Assembly (NCBI GenBank): GCA_036768485.1 | Contig: JAVLUZ010000271.1 | Location: forward strand, 5,190,309 to 5,254,308 | From: Mermis nigrescens | Taxonomy: Eukaryota > Nematoda > Enoplea > Mermithida > Mermithidae | Direction: 5' to 3' | DNA length: 64,000 bases | Notes under the pieces: model-generated | Seen by the model: the letters and a program-made list of their open reading frames with translations, nothing else | Databases searched by the model: none | What the model was told of the DNA's origin: nothing | In this document: piece after piece, positions 46,799 to 57,539 of the stretch | Layout of the letters: the number at the start of each line of letters is the position of its first letter | Position numbering within the stretch: position 1 is the stretch's first letter | Program-made: the position numbers and the translations under genes

Positions 46799-48245
46799 CA
46801 GTGATTGTACAGGGACCCTGACCCAGACCCAGCATAACCCCGGCCTAAACCCCGACCACCGACCAGGGGCATGATTTTTTGAGTCGGGGTTGAACCTTTT
46901 TTCGGGGGTGAAATATAGCATTTTATTTGTTGGTACATAGAAGAATTGTATAAATAGCAAATAAATTCGGAACAAGGACGATTCATTCACTAGCAAAATT
47001 GATATGTTAAACTCGACACTCGCGATATTGTCAGTCACCATGTTGTTAAGACGTACATACATGTTTGAATATTTTCCATTATGAAGTGCGCCGGAATTAC
47101 TGCGGAATCACAGGCGTAGCCGAGGAGGGAATGGAGGCACATGCCCTCCGCAATTTTTAAGAAATTATGTTGATTTTTCTGGCGCAATGTGTCCAGAACA
47201 TTGAATTTAAAAAGGCACAAACGTCAAAGTTTTCTGGCGCTTTGCGCCGAGTCATCATTATTTATTGTTATCCAGATCCAATAAATTTAAAAGCTTGAAT
47301 CTGTTAAAATAATCCAGCACTTCGCAGCACTTTAGTGATTTAGTGCACTTACTGCACATGCTTGTTGAACATAATAGTAAAAGTGTGAAAATGTTTGCGT
47401 ACCAATTTGTCTATTCTCTGCTTTGTTTATCTTTCTTTCCAAGGACACATAATTCCATTCTAAATGAAAGGAAAGGCCAAATTTTCTTGTGTTTTTGCGC
47501 ATTTTCTGTTTTCTGAACTAGTTAATAAGAAGGCCACAAATGGGCCTGAAAATGGTAAGAACAAAATTCTCATTGATACATCTTTCAATGACTTATTGGT
47601 TGCGACCCGTTGCTGTGCTACATACTTAGCAGCGGTCGAAAAACACATTTCAGCTGAGAAAATTTGAGCAGTGTAGGTGTTCATCAATTTTAAGTTTTTC
47701 TTGGACTTAATTCAGAAACGAGATTTTGCCAATTTGCGAAAATTTTAACTTTACCAATTAAAAATTTTGTCTTTGGGTGGTAAAATATGACTGAATTTCT
47801 TGATGCTTTGCACCACTTATGATTTCCGAACTGTTTGTCAATAAAAAGGCGTAAATTCTACATGAAAACAGTGAAAATTTTGAAAATTTTCGGCGCTTCG
47901 CGCCATTGGCTCCTCTACAATCAGTGCACCATAGAAAACCGTTATGTAAAAACTGTGGAAGAAAACGAAAAAGCGAGAGCGATTAGTGATTAAAATTTAA
48001 AGTAATGCTAAATTGCTAAAACCATGTTTGAACTTGGAATGAAAATAAAATGTTGAACATAACCAGCTTTATTAGTATGCTCTACAAACAAGTGAAGGTA
48101 TCGTTTTTATCCATTTCAAATTGGTATGTAATCATGCAATCTTAATTGTTAATCTTCAACCCCGACCCCGACCCCAAAACTGGGGTTTTTCATTCCCGAC
48201 CCCGACCCCAATCGGGGGTGAAAATCTGACCCCGTACGATCACTG
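46799..48245. mobile_element. hAT-like non-autonomous element, 1.45 kb
   Basis: Ends CAGTGATTGTACAGGG and, inward from the right, CAGTGATCGTACGGGG; CAGTG is hAT-typical. Flanks CTACCATT (46791-46798) and CTACCAGA (48246-48253) give a diverged 8-bp duplication (6 of 8). Sub-terminal ACCCCGACCCCGAC-type repeats occur on both sides. The interior has GGCGCTTTGCGCC-like palindromes (about 47234, 47893) and no transposase. Confidence 0.65.
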
Positions 48246-49109
48246 CTACCAGATTTTAAAAGTGGAAAAATGAAACTGAAAAAGTTAGAAAATAACATTT
48301 ATCCATGCCTTTAGCTACCCGATTTTAAAAGTGGAACAATGAAACTGGAAAAAATAATAAATGAAAATTACTATGCCTTTAAGCTGCCTGATTTTAAAAC
48401 TGGAACAAGAAAACAATGTTTCACTGTCGCCCATGTATGGTCGTCAGGAAAAATTACAACTAACCATTCCAAGTAGAAGCTGGTACGAATAAGGAATTCT
48501 GTATGCCTTACTGGCTTTTTATACGGCCACACAGGATGTGAAAAAAACCAGAAATTTTGACATGGACGTTTACAAACGTGAGAATGTAATTTCTGGACCT
48601 GAGATTATACGTGTCGAGCTTGCTCAAAAAATGTTGATTACGTGCTTGTACTGCCGGGATTGCGATTTTGTCTTATGCATAGCTGATGCAAAACACATGA
48701 GTGGAAATGGGGCAATAGCATGCATTTTTGAGCTTGAAAAAGGTCGGCAAGCCTAATTCAAAATTCATTTTTGCCTAACACCCGAGTCCGAGGGATAAAA
48801 AATTGGTTACGCTTTTTTGTATCTGCCTATCAAGTAACTACACATTGTATGTAGGTACTAATGTGAATGAACACAGGAACCTATTACGTGCTGTACCAGT
48901 GTTATGGCGATTTTGTCCTCTGGCTGCATAACACTCGGGCGGAAATAGGGCAATATCACTTATTGAGGATTTGCTATAGCCTGTTTTATCACTGTGCAAT
49001 CATAAGATCATAGAAAAAGACATTTAACGTAGGTAGGTACCTACTGTGCTTACTGCTTATCTGCATTCAAAATCGCAAATCTTCGGCTTCAAATTCCAAG
49101 AGTCATCTG

Positions 49110-49280
49110 TCGGGGGTGAACTGTGTGGCGGCGAGTTGTGGGGGGCGAGTTGTGGGGGGGGGGGCGAGTTGTGTGGGGCGAGTTGCGTGGGGGCGAGTTT
49201 GTCGGGGCAAAGTTGTGTGGGGGCGAGTTGTAGAGGGGCGAGTTGTGTGGGGGCAAAATGTGGAGGGCAAGTTATCCGTA
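49110..49280. repeat. G-rich tandem array, inverted partner of the C-rich array
   Basis: About ten units of GGGGGCGAGTTGTGT, the reverse complement of 46262-46505. Outer flanks also match (GATAATTCGCCC left, GGATAACTTGCCC read inward from the right), so the pair may be the termini of a further nested element. Confidence 0.8.
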
Positions 49281-50144
49281 TCCCAAGTAGAGTGCACACA
49301 ATTGCTTTTTCAGAGTTTTGCACGTAGCTGTGAACGATAAATACATTTTGCGCATTAGAAATTGATCATTTGCAATGGATTACGTAAATCAGATAGTGTT
49401 TTGGAGTCGTTTAAGGGCGGGAAATATTGAATTTAAGTGAGATCAGACATGCGCAAGGGGCATTAAGCTGGGATCTACAGCTGGACTATCAGAATGGAAC
49501 AATAACATTGCAGAATGAGAAACGAAGAATAAAAACGGAAGTAAATTAAACATTTCCCACAAATGCTTGAAATTATTCAGTAACCAGTTGTAAGCTATTT
49601 TAGCATTTATACTGTTTTTGACGCCATTTTGGCCCTCAAATTGTGCATTATGATCGAGAGGTGTTTTTGTGGAATTTGGCTACATAATGGCTACAGACCC
49701 CATCAAATTAGATGTGATTCCCACAGATGTTGATTTTTCAAAATATCATAAAAAGTGTGCCTTTTAAACGTTGAAGATAATTTTTTGACTCAAAAATGTC
49801 AAATTTTGGACAGGTTATCAGATATCTATTTGCTCGCTGTAGTCTAATCAATTGAATTGAATTTCAAGCAACGACCAAATTCTGGGGGTCCGATGGGGCA
49901 AACTGGCTAAACAAAGCACCAAAAATTCAAATATGAGGATCAATCGATTTTTGGTAACCACTTTATCGATTTCTCGGCAAATCTCGCCCATGAGTGGTCT
50001 CGTCCGACTAATATCAAAATCGGCCTCTGCATAAAGCCTAGAATGGGCAGATTGCAGCTGTCGGAATCGAAAATGTACCTCACCTACGTATTTGTACAAA
50101 TGTATACCTATTTATTTATGTAGCTTCATGCGGCCACATGTATG

Positions 50145-50371
50145 CATACGTGGGCAGCAAGAAAATTCTAGGAGTGCAAGATTCTTCAATGGTCAAAAAA
50201 TAACCTTAAAAATGGTGGTATGGCATAAAAAACACCATTTTTCGACGTTTCTCATCAAGCACTATCTATTGGCATCAAAAAAATTGCGAAAAAAAATTTT
50301 AAAACTTGAAATCTGTGGGGGGGGGGTATTTTAGTTTCTCAGGGGGATGCATACCCCTACGCCCACGTGTG
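50145..50371 (+). mobile_element. MITE copy 6, only in the right arm
   Basis: 227 bp from CATACGTGGGC to CCCACGTGTG, flanked by CATGTATG (50137-50144) and CATGTTTG (50372-50379), one mismatch in eight. Confidence 0.82.
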
Positions 50372-50639
50372 CATGTTTGTAATTAAATTGACTGTGCTAA
50401 AACTTATTACCTAATTCGAATTTCTGTATGGTAGGCATTCATTATTCAGAAACAGTAGTTACGGTAAAAATACTGTCTAACACTTTTTGGAAAACCTAGA
50501 GGTCGGGTCTACACTAATCTTTGGGTATTTTAAGTTACCGGCAAGACAAACCCCCTAAACCCCCTGCGCCAATGTTTGCTCATAACATAACTTATTGCAC
50601 TTGATCAACTTTTCTGAAATTCTGGAAAACAGTCACTGC

Positions 50640-50760
50640 CACACAAGGGCGTGAGGAGTCTGGAACCCCTCCCCCGAGAATCTAGCGGAAGCCCCAGAAG
50701 TAAATTTTTTGGCAATTTTGCCCCAGCAGTCCCCCTAGGATTTTGCTGCTACCCATGTTG
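50640..50760 (-). mobile_element. Short MITE, right-arm counterpart of 44308-44423
   Basis: 121 bp flanked by GTCACTGC (50632-50639) and GTCAATGC (50761-50768), at the mirror position of the left-arm copy, in opposite orientation. Confidence 0.78.
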
Positions 50761-51069
50761 GTCAATGCAGTTCTGTGACCTGGTTTCTGAAATTCAGAAA
50801 AATGGTCAATGAAGTTCCATGACCTTTTTGTTGAAATTCAGAAAAACGGTCACTGCAGTTCCGTGACCTTTTCTTGAAATTCAGAAGAATGGTCACTGCA
50901 CTTCCGTGACCTCTCTTTTGAACTTCAGAAAAATGGTCACTCCTGTTCAGCGATTTTTTTACTGAATGGTAAACAAAATATCACTGAACCGCAGTGACCG
51001 TTATTCTGAAGTGCACACTGGCGCCAGTGTAGTTCCTTTCTGAAGTGGCAATTAATACAAGATCCTTAA

Positions 51070-51400
51070 CACTTCAAATTTGTAGTGACCTACGAGACAG
51101 ATTAAAGCACTTTTTCCCGCAATTTTTCGTCAAGGGGGATCTGCCAATACCCAGATTTGAAGTCTAGCGTACTAAAGTAGGCTGCAGACCCAAGGGCATC
51201 AAAATAATCATCACTTTGGGGAAGGGGGTAAATTTGAGTTTTAGCCATATCATTTAAATGGCGGTAATCCACAACTGAGCGTGGGGAACCATCCTTTTTC
51301 CAATTAAAAATAAAGGACTGGCCCAGGGACTTGTCGTTGGTCTAATAACGTTTTTGCAAGCATTTGGTTAATCACTTTTTGCATAACTTGTCTATGTGCG
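51070..51400 (-). pseudogene. pol: Reverse transcriptase first half of the third Gypsy
   Basis: Minus strand: S-P-W-A-S-P, K-K-D-G-S-P-R, V-D-Y-R-H-L-N, Y-P-L-P, then F-S-T-L-D-F-K-S-G-Y-W-Q-I-P-L-D-E, the classic finger and palm motifs including the first catalytic Asp. Ends at the foldback-like insertion. A frame change occurs near 51090-51110. Confidence 0.85.
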
Positions 51401-52900
51401 TGTTTGACGCGAAATGTTTTGCCTACAACAGGGGGATTATCCCCTGTGTCAATATGATGCTTAACAAGCGGAGTTTGACCAAATGGTTCGCCTTTTATTG
51501 CAAATATTTAATTATATTTTTGGCATATGTCACGGATTTGTTGCGGTTCCCTAGAATCAACCATGCATTCTTGCAAGTTGCAGAGCCTTATTTATTGAAG
51601 AAAAAGTTTGGTTGACCTATTGTCAGAAACAGTGATATGGGACACCACATCAACATCAGGCATTAGCAAGCCAATTAATTCTCCTGTGTCAACTTGAATA
51701 GGCGATTTAGAGATATTACAAAATCGTAAGGAAAAACGGAAAGTGAAGTGTTGACAATAGCAGGGGCAACAAAAAGTGTACTTTTGCGCATAAAATTGGG
51801 ATTAGGCTCAAAAAGTGCAACATCAGCAACATAAGAACCATGACTGATATAGGCTGGTGAATTCATGATGCAGGAAAATAGTGATTGGTTCTGAAATTGA
51901 GACATGCACACAGATAGGGCATGCGATTTTAGCATTAGGATGTGTATGAAAATGCAATGTTTTGGTAGGCGATAAAGGATCTAATTTTATACCATTTATG
52001 AATGCGCAATCTTTGATGGGATTTATCCAAAGCAATGCAGAACGGCAAAAATCAAAGTCAAGAAGTAAATCTTCTGGCAACTTATTGATGATAGAAACTT
52101 GCGCAGAGGTGGTATAGTCAGCAATAGTTATAGTCATATTAAATTTGAAACGAACGATTGCTGTCATGTCTCCTACGCCGTGCATTGTATTAGACATTTG
52201 TTTTGGTGGTAATTTTAAACCTAGTCTTAAAAATGATGCAGTAGTCATCATTGAGACTTGTGAGCCTGCCAGGATTTTGACACCATGAATTTCAACCAAA
52301 ATGATGGGTAAATTAGTACATGCATGACTGACAATCGGAGTTTCAGAATCCTTATTTAGGGTAGGGGATATCGCCATTTTTTCATAAACTGCTAACCTTT
52401 GTTGCAATCTTTCATATTCTTCCAAAAAATCTTGAGATGCAAAATTTCTTCACGCTTTTTAGCCTCATATGAATTTGAGATTAGCATGTTTACATCTTTT
52501 TTGGGCAAAAAGGGCAGTTTAGGAGGGGGTAAAGCTCCGGCGGGTTGGTAATCCGCTATATGTGTGCCATTAGGGGGATAATTTTGCAGCACAGAACGAT
52601 AATTAGAATTGTAATAGGTATTATGCTTTTCTGGCAAATAATTCATGAAGGGATTATTTTGGCGATGGCGCATCAGGATTTTGTGACATAGGTTGGCTAT
52701 ATTCACTTTGATTGTGATATCTAGACTTAGATGGTTGACGATTATTACAGTTTGGGCGCAACGAAGAGCGATTGTAATTATTCCATGAACGTGACTGAAC
52801 TATGCGGATGCGCAGCAAAATTGTTTCTTGATTGATGTGCATTTTCATCTAATTTGCGCTGCTTTTGCCATTTAAAACACTCTTCTTGCATGTGGCCATT
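51401..52900 (-). pseudogene. Retropepsin-like domain and nucleocapsid region of the third Gypsy
   Basis: Frame 52425-51823 reads I-I-L-V-E-I-H-G-V-K-I-L-A-G-S-Q-V-S-M: the D-T of the aspartic-protease D-T-G is missing in a small deletion, though the surrounding strands are recognisable. The frame 52706-52392 is a proline/asparagine-rich linker. Near 52900-52860 a knuckle-like C-T-Y, then G-H-M-Q-E-E-C is read across frames. 51401-51822 is the pre-RT linker, frameshifted. Confidence 0.65.
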
Positions 52901-53370
52901 TTTTTACTGTATGTGCAATATTTTTGCGATATATTTTGATCATTTTCAGGACAATTTGATCGATTATATGTTTTAGTGTGCGAGCAACCAGAATCAAAAT
53001 TACTTGTAAAAGGCGCAGGTTCCTAAGGCAAAGTACTACCAGTAGGAGTAGCAATTGCTGAAACGTAGGGTGTTGGCGCTTTTTTCGCTGCAAGTTGATG
53101 ATTAGCATACTCTGCAGATTAAGCATTATGCAAAAACTCATGCAGAAGAACTTCAGGTGCTCGCTGATTAGCTGCAGTCAAAATTTCGGGTAACATACCG
53201 CACTTTGATTGAATTGAATTGTGTTGAGTCAACCTCAATTTAAGGTTGAGCGCGCCTTAGTTCTTGATGAATCGAGAGATAATAAGCTTGCACAGACTCA
53301 TTAGGCTGTTGCTTTTGATCAAGAAAGCGATCATATATAGTATCATGATTGAGTGGGCAAAATTCCGTGA

Positions 53371-54847
53371 TCATAGCATACTTAGTTTAGTATATGATCT
53401 ACGCACTTCCTCAGGCAATGCTTCATATAAACTTAGAGCATAATCAACGAGAAATGATGACATGAATTTGGCTCTGTCAATTTTATCAATTTTATAAATT
53501 TTTGCCAATCTTTTGAGTTCATTGAAAAATTTTTGAATATCCGTTTTCCCACTCTGAAAAGATTTCCTAGCAGCGACTGCAATATGCATTTGCTGTATAA
53601 ATGGACCACAATTAATGGCCTCTGCCACAGATGATTTGTCATTAGAAGGTGATGATGAATCCGAATTATGACAAGAGCAATGCGAATTGCGATTATGATG
53701 CGAACGACGCAAATTTTTGGACTGTGATTCATTAGATCCCTCATCAGAAAATGTGACACGACGTTGATTTGGCGGTCACAAATTTTTATAATCATTCATG
53801 GGTATAGAGTCACCGTTAGGGGGTAATAAATTACTCTGTGGTGGTAAAATATCGTTCCCTGAATGTGAAGCATGCTGCAAAGGCACGTATTCCGCATTAG
53901 GAGGAAAATATTGCAAAGGCGGCGGGTTTAAGTATGATTGAGGCATGTTATTTACAGCATTAGGCACAAATTCGGGTGCTAGCTGATTTAAAGGCCGCTG
54001 ATGCAATAGTTGTGATGGGCCAGGCACGATTTCAGAAATTTGCTGGCTTAACGCTCGCTGCAAAGGATGCACAGAATTAGATAAATTATTCGCAGAAATA
54101 GGGTTTTGTGTGTGCTGCTCGCGAATATGCGAAGAAGAGGTGGGTGCTCACTCATGGGTAAAATAGGCACGAATGTCCTTTCATATGCAAGTACACACTT
54201 AGGCTTAGGATTATTAATCAGACTCCAAATAATGGGTGATGAATTATCGAACTCAGTTTCAATATTTACTGACTGTTCAATATGTTGTTTAGGTAATTTG
54301 ATAGATACATGATTAATTATGTTTTCGTCATTATGCAATTGCAAAGACTGATTAGCCTCAGAGCGACCAGAAAACATAGCCGTAAACCTTGAATTATTAA
54401 TTTCATCATGCATTTGACATATTTCTTGCACATGTTGCGAGTTCATTTTTTGAATACTCTCAAGAATAGTCAAGAAAATTCGATCATATCAAATTAGGGC
54501 GAATTTTGTCATCATTTTGCTTTTCAGAAGCATTACTTTCCATATTGGAACTTCAAATAGGTAAAACAGCTTTGTCTTTGGGTTGAATATTATTATTATT
54601 TGCGTGTAAGTTATGATCGTTATTTATGAATGTTACATCAGAAAAATTTCACCGAGTGCATTGACAGAATTTTCGGTTCCTGAACGGACACTGCCAGTAG
54701 TCAATTCATTATCAGAAGGAATAACAGAAGTATTATTCACTGTAGGGGGTAAATTATTATTATCATTTGTCAAAGAACTAGTTTGGTTGTTTTGCGATTG
54801 AGGCGCAGAATGAGATTGCAGTAGCGAAGAATTTTCTTACCATCCAT
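53371..54847 (-). pseudogene. gag: Gag of the third Gypsy
   Basis: The ATG at 54847 (MDGKKILR) corresponds to the MGGKKILR start in the second copy at 62897. Frames 54473-54048, 54072-53776 and 53712-53371 read on with 1-nt shifts: a coiled region (T-I-L-E-S-I-Q-K-M-N-S-Q-H), proline-rich N-P-P-P-L-Q-Y-F-P-P-N-A-E, and a capsid-like core with F-F-N-E-L-K-R-L-A-K-I-Y and an E-A-L-P-E-E-V segment. Confidence 0.75.
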
Positions 54848-55340
54848 TTGTAAAAATGGAATGTTTAAAATTTAAATGTTAGGTAAACGAAAATGTTTTC
54901 ACCAAAAATTGGCTATCTTTAAATCCGAAGAAATTTTTTTGAATCTGATTAATCTAAGAAATGGTTTTCCAAAAACGTAAGTATACTTGCCAGGATAGCA
55001 ATAAGTGCAAAAGAGAGGAGAAGGAAAAATTATATGTGTGGCGAAAAATATATCAATCAGTCACCTAGGGTAAAGAGAAAAAATAGCAGTGACTTTGCCA
55101 CAAAGACACAAAATTTTTTCCACAAATGCTTAAATATGTGACTTTGCCCCGGAGACACAAAATTTTTTCCACACATGCCTGAATTAAATGCGCACTAGCA
55201 TCACGAATGATACAATGAAACTAATACACATATTTAAATGGCCAAAAATAAATATTTTTTGGTAGAAAAAAATGTATGATTACTTATGATGACAGACACC
55301 GGTTTGGTTGTTGCGAGCAACCGTGAGGGAGGAACTCCAA
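54848..55340 (-). promoter_or_regulatory. Gypsy leader with repeated 50-bp unit
   Basis: Untranslated leader between LTR and gag. Two units at 55090-55190 share GACTTTGCC...GACACAAAATTTTTTCCACA. A primer-binding-like TTGGAGTTCCTCCC lies directly next to the LTR on the minus strand. Confidence 0.55.
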
Positions 55341-56493
55341 TGTAACTTATGTTGGTTTGTTGGAAGGTATTTAATGCGTGCGCAAGTAGGTGCTTGCTGG
55401 TTCTTGTTGTATGTACAGATATCTAAACCGACAGCATGCTGCCAGAGAAGATACCCAACACACAAAAAACTACAAAAACAACAACCCACAATAAGTACCT
55501 TCAGAATTTACTTAAGTACTTTGCTAACCTCAGCGCTGGTCCGGGTGCTACAGCGATTCACCTTTATTCGACCTCTTGACCCTAAGTACTTAGTACCTAA
55601 AATCTCCTCGGACCTAATTTGTCCGTACCTAAGGAGACTGCAGGGGGAAACCGACCGCAGTACCTGATACAGGAGTAATTCAGCAACCCTGGAATTTTCC
55701 CGAGGTCAAAAGACTCATTTTGGACCAAGAAGATATTTTTTGCGAAAGAAATTGAAAAGATTTCGCACTAGATCACCTATGGCAAAATGATTACGAATTT
55801 TGGTTCCAATAGCACAATGAACAATAAATACAACAACAAAGAGCTCTAATTCGGGCTGTCATCCTCTATAAAAATTATGTAATAATTTTTTATAGTTTTT
55901 TAGTTCGAAGAAGGAATGATGAATTTTTAGAAGGTATAAAAACTGAAAGGTTTTACCCAATCAATCCGGCTTTAGAAATAGTCGAGGCTGGCCAACCAAA
56001 TACCCATTCTACCTGCAGTATATTGCACTCCTAGGTAGCTGCTAACTATTTTTATATACACCAAACGAAATGATAAAAAGAAGTTGTTTGTTAAGACAAA
56101 GAAAAACGCTCTACAATACCCTATAAGTTCAGAGATCCTGAAAATTTTAATGAGCTAGCTAAAAACGTGACCCAAGCCGAACTAATATTGATGAAAGGGG
56201 GATCACAGTAAAACCAAAAACAAGAATATGATTAAGTCAACGATAAATTTACAGAAGAAGGCGCTACATGCATTATTGATTTTTCCGATCTCTATATAGG
56301 CTTAAGCAGATTAGCGGTCAAGTTGCCTATGTTCTATATGATAAGAAAAAGAGATGTGTATGGTGTCCACAGGCATACTCACATTGCATACTCTTCACAG
56401 ATTGTAAGTGATGTTTGAGTCCAACCAATCAACGCTGCATGGCTAGCTAGCCTCCGCACATCCTACTGTTGGAGTCGGGTCTGACTGCAAACA
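55341..56493 (-). repeat. 5' LTR of the third Gypsy
   Basis: About 1.15 kb matching 37505-38622; plus-strand ends TGTAAC and GCAAACA. Confidence 0.85.
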
Positions 56494-56717
56494 AATTGGA
56501 GTGTAACTACGACAGTTACACGATACGAACTCCATACGAACAGTTTACCAGCAGTAGTCAATGACATTGTTATTACTGTATTGAATTTACATAACTATTC
56601 GAGCAGCCATTGTAGTGGTGTGTTAGTTCGAGGTTATGCCTTCAGTTTCCCATTTAACCCCTATTTTTCAATATAAAATTTAATTAGGTACTTGTCTGGT
56701 AAAGTAGAATTTCATAT

Positions 56718-57320
56718 AGCAAAGAAAAATGCTCCAATGGAACAAAAAAGGGAATATACTTGGGATTGTAAATTATCGAGGATGTATAAGGAGGGGACTA
56801 GGAAAAATCTCCCTATGTTATCTGCCAAAAATAGCAAAATATGTTAAAAACCATACTATCTCTAAACAATGCAAAAAATCGAAGTATATTCTGTGGCCTT
56901 TGAAAAATGTAAAAGTTTAGTAAACAATTGTTGTAGACATGTGTAAAAGAGTATCTACATAAGGTCTGATGCACGTCAGCTTCCGTGTTTCCTACTGCTT
57001 TGAACCAACAATATCATCGATTGTCTTGAATGCATCGATATTTACTATTTCATCCAATTCGCTTAGCTACTGCATTGCTAATTTGCAGCTTTTTTCAATT
57101 AATTCTTCGGTAAATAGTTTATTTCTATTGGGAGGCCGCAGAATATACTTCAATTTTTTGCATTGTTTAGAGATAGTATGGTTTTTAACATATTTTGCGA
57201 TTTTTGGCATATAACATAGGGAGATTTTTCCTAGTCCCCTCCTTTTACATCCTCGATAATTCACAATCCCAAGTATATTCCCCTTTTTTGTTCCATCGGA
57301 GCATTTTTCTTTGCTAGTAC
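56718..57320. repeat. Long palindrome with ~210-bp arms
   Basis: Arms 56718-56935 and 57095-57320 are inverted copies (for example GCAAAGAAAAATGCTCC and its complement at the outer ends), with a 160-bp spacer. Probably a small foldback element; no clear target duplication. Confidence 0.8.
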
Positions 57321-57539
57321 CCTACTTTTAAATAGCAAGATTTGGAAATACAATACTAGATTTCATTTACTATGCGGTTCTTCTAATTATTGAATGGTTT
57401 AAACTTTACAAAGCTACTAGTTGTAGAAGAAACAAGCATTCTGATTAGTAATTCTTATGTTATGTAGAACATCCTGTAAAGAAATATGCTTCCAAAACTT
57501 TCAAGAGCTAATTTTAATTTACATTTTTGACATTACACA

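Larger units (their letters stand above)
45571..49419. other. Centre of the foldback-like element, no transposase recognised
   Basis: Includes a C-rich array, a hAT-like element, a G-rich array and anonymous sequence. The short frame 48538-48756 (72 codons, GTG-initiated, with a C-L-Y-C-R-D-C-D cysteine cluster) is the only one with slightly protein-like composition; I cannot assign it. Confidence 0.5.
43914..51066. mobile_element. 7.15-kb foldback-like DNA element inserted in the reverse transcriptase
   Basis: Inverted arms of about 1.6 kb (43914-45570 and 49420-51066) start GGGATCTTGTATTAATTGCC on the left and, read inward, AGGATCTTGTATTAATTGCC on the right. TAA flanks both ends (43911-43913, 51067-51069); excising the element plus one TAA makes the flanking Gypsy RT frame continuous, so the boundaries are secure. 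A 3-bp TAA/TTA duplication suggests PIF/Harbinger-type mobilisation, while tandem repeats in long arms resemble foldback elements. No transposase is recognised in the 3.8-kb centre. Confidence 0.8.
49420..51066. repeat. Right inverted arm of the foldback-like element
   Basis: Reverse complement of the left arm with the same ~50-bp tandem units (about 50760-51000). Carries MITEs at 50145-50371 (private) and 50640-50760 (shared with the left arm). Confidence 0.85.
37505..56493 (-). mobile_element. Third Gypsy element (minus strand), interrupted by nested insertions
   Basis: LTRs at 37505-38622 (3') and 55341-56493 (5'), both starting TGTAACTTATG on the plus strand. Reading on the minus strand: leader, gag (54847-53371), knuckle region, retropepsin-like domain (52425-51823), first half of reverse transcriptase (about 51400-51070), a 7.15-kb DNA element (43914-51066), the second half of reverse transcriptase, RNase H, integrase, an unknown downstream frame region, then the 3' LTR. 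A second copy of the same family starts at 61260. No target duplication could be matched at the outer ends. Confidence 0.85.

Noticed and set aside
48538..48756. 72-codon frame with a cysteine cluster in the centre of the foldback-like element
   Set aside because: Starts with GTG, too short and no family recognised; not called as a gene.
49046..49340. Frames across the G-rich array
   Set aside because: Same repeat artefact.
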